DNA of 8,908 bases, from assembly GCA_002328185.1 (NCBI GenBank), contig DCWQ01000051.1, positions 23,000 through 31,907 on the forward strand. The letters run 5' to 3'. This document shows positions 5,916 through 8,908 of this stretch, one piece after another. A model generated the notes under the pieces. It had not been told where the DNA came from and did no database searches. It saw nothing but the letters and a program-made list of their open reading frames with translations. A program made the position numbers and the translations under genes. The first letter of the stretch is position 1, and every line of letters begins with the position of its first letter. This DNA is from Dehalococcoidia bacterium UBA2158 (GTDB lineage: Bacteria > Chloroflexota > Dehalococcoidia > Lucifugimonadales > UBA3495).

Positions 5916-6770
5916 TTAGCGGTGTCGAGCCCTGGCCACGTCTCTGAGGATAGAATCTGCAACCAACTTCGGCTGGTCGCATTGGACGCAGTGCCCGCTC
6001 TCTTCGGCAATGACGTGTACCCCGGCAGTGGACAACCGGACCAGGTCTTGTTGTGACTCCAACCACGACCGGGCCAGTTGATCCCGGATGCTCCGGTCGA
6101 TGAAGGGCGGCAGATCGGGCACCACAGCGGTGATCACAGTCAGCGGAAGATCGCCCAGGCCACCGGCCGATTTCACCTGATCGATACTGGCCATCACGTC
6201 TACGCCTTCCGGGTTGGCCTGCGTCGCCCGCAAGAAAGCCGCCATGGCCTGCTCTCCAAGAATCTCACCGGTACGGACTAGGTTGTTCTGCTCCAAGCTG
6301 TCCACCAGGACCAAAGCGACGGCGTTTTCGGGATGCTGAAAGGCATACAACTGGGCCACCAATCCGCCGTAGGAATGGCCGACCAGCACAACTGGCCCAC
6401 CTATTCCGGCGCCGGCCAGCAGTGAATGGAGGCGGTCGGATGCGGTCTGAGCGGTGGGTACACCATCAGTGGCTTCGCTCTCCCCCAGTCCGGCCCGATC
6501 GTAGCTACAGACCAGTGTGAACTCGGAAACCCGCTCTTCCACCGGCCACCAGTCATGGTTGCTGCTGGCCAAGCCTGAGCCCAAAATCACCGCCGGAGAG
6601 CCCTCCCCGGAACACCTGATATTCAGCCGGTGCCCGCCCACATCCACCAGAGACGATTCGGGGTTGTGGCTGCTGCTGCCGCAGGCAACGGCGAATATTG
6701 CCAACAGAAGAAGAACGGCGGTGGAATGAGTGTGAAACCGGAGTTTCATCCGGCGGGTGAAATTAGCCAT
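5916..6770 (-). CDS. alpha/beta hydrolase, predicted lipoprotein
   Basis: This 284-residue protein begins with a basic region, a hydrophobic run (AVLLLLAIFAV, about 18-28) and AVAC-GSSS with C30 as a plausible lipid-modified cysteine, so export and membrane anchoring are expected. The rest is a classic alpha/beta hydrolase: GGHRLNIRCSGEGSPAVILGSG with the oxyanion-side loop, SYDRAGLGESE (89-99), the nucleophile elbow GHSYGG with S133, ALVLVDS (D157), and a C-terminal EESGHCVQCDQP with H260 as the catalytic histidine. Ser133 and His260 are clear; the acid is D157 or a later aspartate. Esters, lactones or similar bonds are likely substrates. ATG at 6770 or the internal ATG at 6749 could be the start; neither has a strong Shine-Dalgarno, and the second gives a more standard signal peptide. 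It runs convergently to the CoA transferase, 7 nt apart, and seems to be a single-gene unit. Confidence 0.88.
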   Translation of the reverse strand: MANFTRRMKLRFHTHSTAVLLLLAIFAVACGSSSHNPESSLVDVGGHRLNIRCSGEGSPAVILGSGLASSNHDWWPVEERVSEFTLVCSYDRAGLGESEATDGVPTAQTASDRLHSLLAGAGIGGPVVLVGHSYGGLVAQLYAFQHPENAVALVLVDSLEQNNLVRTGEILGEQAMAAFLRATQANPEGVDVMASIDQVKSAGGLGDLPLTVITAVVPDLPPFIDRSIRDQLARSWLESQQDLVRLSTAGVHVIAEESGHCVQCDQPKLVADSILRDVARARHR

Positions 6771-6785
6771 TGCATGTTTAGGCCC

Positions 6786-6840
6786 TTCGACAGGTCCGAT
6801 TCATCGAGACTCTCGACATTCGTCGAAGCTCAGGACGACC
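6786..6840. repeat. REP-like dispersed repeat candidate
   Basis: TTCGAC (6786-6791) and GTCGAA (6822-6827) form outer arms, and TCGAG-ACT-CTCGA (6804-6816) forms an inner perfect hairpin. The flanking words CCCTTCGACAGG and GCTCAGGACGACCGG resemble the two ends of a palindromic intergenic repeat I recall as common in environmental bacterial genomes, here diverged or interrupted. Copy number cannot be tested in one window. Confidence 0.45.
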
Positions 6841-6887
6841 GGGCGACTCGATGTCCGACGCGGTAGGTCATGCCCCACCGTCAATCT

Positions 6888-6922
6888 GGCTTTCGGCAAA
6901 ACCCGGGTTGGTTGCGAAAGCC
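6888..6922. repeat. 35-nt imperfect palindrome
   Basis: GGCTTTCG (6888-6895) pairs with CGAAAGCC (6915-6922), CAA (6897-6899) with TTG (6912-6914), and the centre AACCCGGGTT (6900-6909) is a perfect 10-nt palindrome. Only G6896 on the left and G6910-G6911 on the right are unpaired, so 16 positions per arm match. It has no T-run and lies in noncoding sequence. It may be a dispersed repeat or a protein-binding site. Confidence 0.6.
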
Positions 6923-6949
6923 GGTTATCTCACCGTTCGAGCATCCTGA

Positions 6950-6969
6950 ATTCCAGCTTCCGCTGGAAT
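6950..6969. repeat. Short hairpin ATTCCAGC-TTCC-GCTGGAAT
   Basis: This is an 8-bp perfect stem (6950-6957 with 6962-6969) and a 4-nt loop. Its form, ATTCC...GGAAT, resembles the small ATTCCC...GGGAAT repeats scattered in many bacterial genomes. It sits just downstream of the final stop of the decayed phosphatase gene on that gene's strand, so it might also have been that gene's transcript end, though no T-run follows. Confidence 0.5.
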
Positions 6970-6992
6970 CATGGATTACCATGGGATTAGAT

Positions 6993-7420
6993 TTACTCGA
7001 TCTCCCGGACTAGTTCGTCTACATTGGCCTAGACCTGGTCAACCACCCGTTACGCCGTCTCTTTCGTGGCCTTGAGTGGGTCTTCGATGTCCCAGAACGT
7101 CACTGTTTCACCTTCAAACAGGTATTCGGGCCAGGAATCCTTTTGCGCCTTAAGCATCACCCTGTCGGCGGCATCCACCAAGTCAGGCGTGAATTGGGTT
7201 TGAACCCCTGACCAAATGCTCACACTATCTTGGTCATAATGTCCATCATTAAGGTGGGATTTTCTTCGGGGTTGCCCTGAACGCGTTCCAGCATTGTCCG
7301 ACCCTCTCCTCCGATCATCGCCACAATGGTCTCGGGCGTGTGCTAAGAAAGTCGGTCGAAAAAGGCGCTAGCAATCTGGCTACGCTCTAGATTTGCCCGA
7401 CATACGAAAAGTACGTTCAT
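6993..7420 (-). pseudogene. Decayed low-molecular-weight protein tyrosine phosphatase / arsenate reductase-like gene
   Basis: The minus strand from ATG at 7420-7418 reads MNVLFVCRANLERSQIASAF, the N-terminus of a low-molecular-weight protein tyrosine phosphatase with the P-loop CX5RS intact (C7 to S14). A TAG follows at codon 26 (7345-7343). The frame then reads on to TGA at 7222-7220, where a one-base shift is needed to continue. After the shift it reads TPDLVDAADRVM, then SWPEYLFEGETVTFWDIEDP, the conserved C-terminal block of the family. TAA at 7052-7050 and TAG at 7031-7029 then interrupt a further stretch ending ANVDELVREIE and TAA at 6995-6993. The total span of about 142 codons equals a full family member. 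With three premature stops and a frameshift it is not functional. It lies 34 nt downstream of the amidohydrolase on the same strand. Confidence 0.85.
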
Positions 7421-7454
7421 CCGTTTGATAACCTCAAATTGTTTCTAGAATAAA

Positions 7455-8894
7455 CTAGGCAACCGGCTGGGCCAGCACGCTGGGGGCTACCCGGCGGGGC
7501 AGCCATTTGCCGTCACTGGAGGAACCCACCAGTTTGCCGTCTTCGACGATTACTTTGCCCCGGAGCATGGTCAGCACCGGGTAGCCGCTGCACTCGAATC
7601 CCTCCCAGATGGAGTAGTCGGAGTCGGCGTGCAGGTCGTCCAGAGTCAGCTTCTTCTTGATGTCGGGGTCGAATAGGACAATGTCGGCGTCGCTGCCGAC
7701 AGCGACGGCGCCTTTCTGGGGGTACATCCCCAATATCTTGGCGGCGTTGGAAGATGTGACGTCAGCGAATCGTTCCAACGACATCCGACCGGTGGAAACC
7801 ATTTTGGTGAAGGTGACCGGCATGCGGGTCTCGATGCCGTTGTGGCCGCCGCAGACGGTCTTGATGGTGTCACCTGCCAGCTTGACCTCTTTGTAGGTGG
7901 TCCACTCGTCAGTGGCCGTTGTGCAAATGGGACCATCAACCAAGCCCTGTTGCAGGGCGTCGCGGTCGTCCGGATACTTGATGGCAGGGTAGGTGTGGAT
8001 CGCCAGGCCGTCCGGCTTTTTGTAGTCCTCGCTGGTGAACTCCAGGTAGTTGTGCAGGGCCTCGCCGTAGACGGGAAGCTGTTTGGCGCGGGCCTCAGCC
8101 ACGGCCAGCACGCCCTCTTTGGCGGTGGTATGAACGAAGTAGATGCCAGTCTCGGTGCTCTCGGCCAGCCGGATCACCTTTCGGAAGGCAATGTCCTCGG
8201 ACAGGTTGTTGTGCACCAGATGTAGGTTGCTTCCGTGGTCGTTGCCTTCAGAGACCAACTTGTCTTCCATGTAGGTGACGATGTCGTCTTCTTCGGCATG
8301 AACGGCCATGATGCCGCCGTGCTTGGCCACCTCCTGAAAGACAGCCCAAAGGTGCCCGGTGGGTATCTTGGCGAAGAACGTCGTGAACACCTTGAAGCTA
8401 GCCAGGCCGGATTGTATGGCCTCGCCAATCTCCCCGATGGTCGTGGGAGACACCGCGCCGGCCAGGATGTAATGGAATGTGAAGTCGATGTAGGAATGAC
8501 CGGTGAAGGTCTGACGGCGTTTGTCGATCTGGGCCATGATAGGGTCAGCGGGCGGCACGGCTCCTGGGTTCAACGGGAGGTTTCCGGCGAAGTCGACGTA
8601 GGTGGTTACCCCGCCGAAAGCCGCCGCCCGGCTGGCGGATTCGGGAGGCTGAGTCAACACTTCGCTCTTGCCGCCGGCCCAGTAGTCGGGGACGGGAACA
8701 TGGATGTGGGTGTGGGGCTCGATTCCGCCGGGGAGCACGATCTTGCCGGTGGCGTCTATCACCCGCGCGCTTCCTGCCTCCAACGTGCCAGGTGAGGCCA
8801 CGGCAACGATCTTCTCGCCCTCGATGCCGACATCCATCACCGACGCGCCTCCAGGCGCGACCACAGTTCCGCCTTTGATGATTACGTCCAGCAT
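7455..8894 (-). CDS. dihydropyrimidinase / hydantoinase-type amidohydrolase
   Basis: This 479-residue cyclic amidohydrolase has the usual length and order of motifs. The N-terminal beta-sandwich strand is MLDVIIKGGTVVAPGG, then PGGIEPHTHIH with metal ligands H61 and H63, GVTTYVDF, and SGLASFKVF with K168 as the probable carboxylated lysine bridging two metals. AVHAEEDD gives H200, YFVHTTAKEG gives H256, and ATDEWTTY gives D330. GGHNGIETRMPV and a C-terminal GSDADIVLFDP close the barrel and sandwich. Such enzymes open cyclic imides or ureides such as dihydropyrimidines and hydantoins. The usual Asp-His pair (SDHCPF) is here Asp-Glu (TDEW), so substrate preference may differ. GGAGG at 8900-8904 lies 5 nt upstream of the ATG, an optimal site. 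The start is 14 nt from the window edge, and an upstream gene may follow. The family is sure; hydantoinase, dihydropyrimidinase and other ureide hydrolase roles are not separable. Confidence 0.93.
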   Translation of the reverse strand: MLDVIIKGGTVVAPGGASVMDVGIEGEKIVAVASPGTLEAGSARVIDATGKIVLPGGIEPHTHIHVPVPDYWAGGKSEVLTQPPESASRAAAFGGVTTYVDFAGNLPLNPGAVPPADPIMAQIDKRRQTFTGHSYIDFTFHYILAGAVSPTTIGEIGEAIQSGLASFKVFTTFFAKIPTGHLWAVFQEVAKHGGIMAVHAEEDDIVTYMEDKLVSEGNDHGSNLHLVHNNLSEDIAFRKVIRLAESTETGIYFVHTTAKEGVLAVAEARAKQLPVYGEALHNYLEFTSEDYKKPDGLAIHTYPAIKYPDDRDALQQGLVDGPICTTATDEWTTYKEVKLAGDTIKTVCGGHNGIETRMPVTFTKMVSTGRMSLERFADVTSSNAAKILGMYPQKGAVAVGSDADIVLFDPDIKKKLTLDDLHADSDYSIWEGFECSGYPVLTMLRGKVIVEDGKLVGSSSDGKWLPRRVAPSVLAQPVA

Positions 8895-8908
8895 CTGGCC
8901 CTCCGTAA

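Larger units (their letters stand above)
6771..6992. other. Noncoding spacer rich in palindromic elements
   Basis: No frame in this 222-nt stretch resembles a protein on either strand. It consists mainly of three unrelated palindromic blocks listed separately (6786-6840, 6888-6922, 6950-6969). Together with the pseudogene to its right it makes up almost 700 nt without an intact gene between the hydrolase and the amidohydrolase. It must hold the promoter of the hydrolase, but I cannot point to one. Confidence 0.6.

Noticed and set aside
6993..7420. Stop-codon readthrough, selenocysteine or programmed frameshifting of the phosphatase-like sequence
   Set aside because: TAG, TGA, TAA and TAG all occur, along with a frame change, and no recoding signal is evident. 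Simple gene decay explains all of them.
8235..8795. Plus-strand open frame of 186 codons opposite the amidohydrolase
   Set aside because: It is antisense to a well-conserved enzyme with all metal ligands. The low-complexity Gly/Val/Asp-rich translation is typical of a shadow frame.
8844..8859. CGCGCCT-CC-AGGCGCG palindrome near the start of the amidohydrolase
   Set aside because: It encodes the Ala-Pro-Gly-Gly-Ala stretch common in this enzyme family. GC-rich codons for these residues are naturally self-complementary.

Overview
The window is a stretch of moderately GC-rich bacterial chromosome that reads as a catabolic gene neighbourhood. It has seven recognisable protein-coding genes, one of them cut by the left edge, and one decayed pseudogene. 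There are no rRNA, tRNA, CRISPR, phage or transposase signals. The combination of a luciferase-like flavin oxidoreductase, acyl-CoA dehydrogenase, MmgE/PrpD protein, CaiB/BaiF CoA transferase and hydantoinase-type amidohydrolase resembles what is described for Chloroflexota of the SAR202/Dehalococcoidia type, which are rich in such families. That placement is an inference from gene content, not from a marker gene.

Layout. Positions 1-1868 are a minus-strand operon, read right to left: a small putative ferritin-like diiron protein (1868-1410), a luciferase-like flavin-dependent oxidoreductase (1405-290, only 4 nt downstream), and the N-terminal part of a metallo-beta-lactamase-fold hydrolase (230 to beyond the edge). 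A divergent intergenic region (1869-2034) holds an extended -10 promoter candidate for the rightward operon and a 9-bp inverted repeat spanning the spacer. Positions 2035-5908 are a plus-strand operon: acyl-CoA dehydrogenase, MmgE/PrpD family protein and family III CoA transferase. This looks like a route that activates a carboxylic acid to its CoA ester, desaturates it and rearranges or dehydrates it. The substrate cannot be read from the sequence.

Positions 5916-6770 (minus) hold a lipoprotein-type alpha/beta hydrolase, convergent with the CoA transferase and separated from it by 7 nt. Positions 6771-6992 are noncoding and hold three different palindromic elements in a row. Positions 6993-7420 (minus) are the clear remains of a low-molecular-weight protein tyrosine phosphatase/arsenate reductase-like gene with an intact CX5RS loop, but with several stops and a frameshift. 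Positions 7455-8894 (minus) are a complete dihydropyrimidinase/hydantoinase-type amidohydrolase.

The most unexpected structure is a perfect 16-bp hairpin with a 3-nt loop (5591-5625) inside the CoA transferase coding sequence. A second 20-nt near-palindrome lies about 100 nt downstream of it. A palindrome built on a 7-nt period runs directly into the start codon of the same gene. I found no clear sign of a wholly new defence or mobile system. The points worth a second look are the palindromes, the pseudogene, the unusual active-site residues in the MmgE/PrpD protein and the amidohydrolase, and the two uncharacterised catabolic operons.
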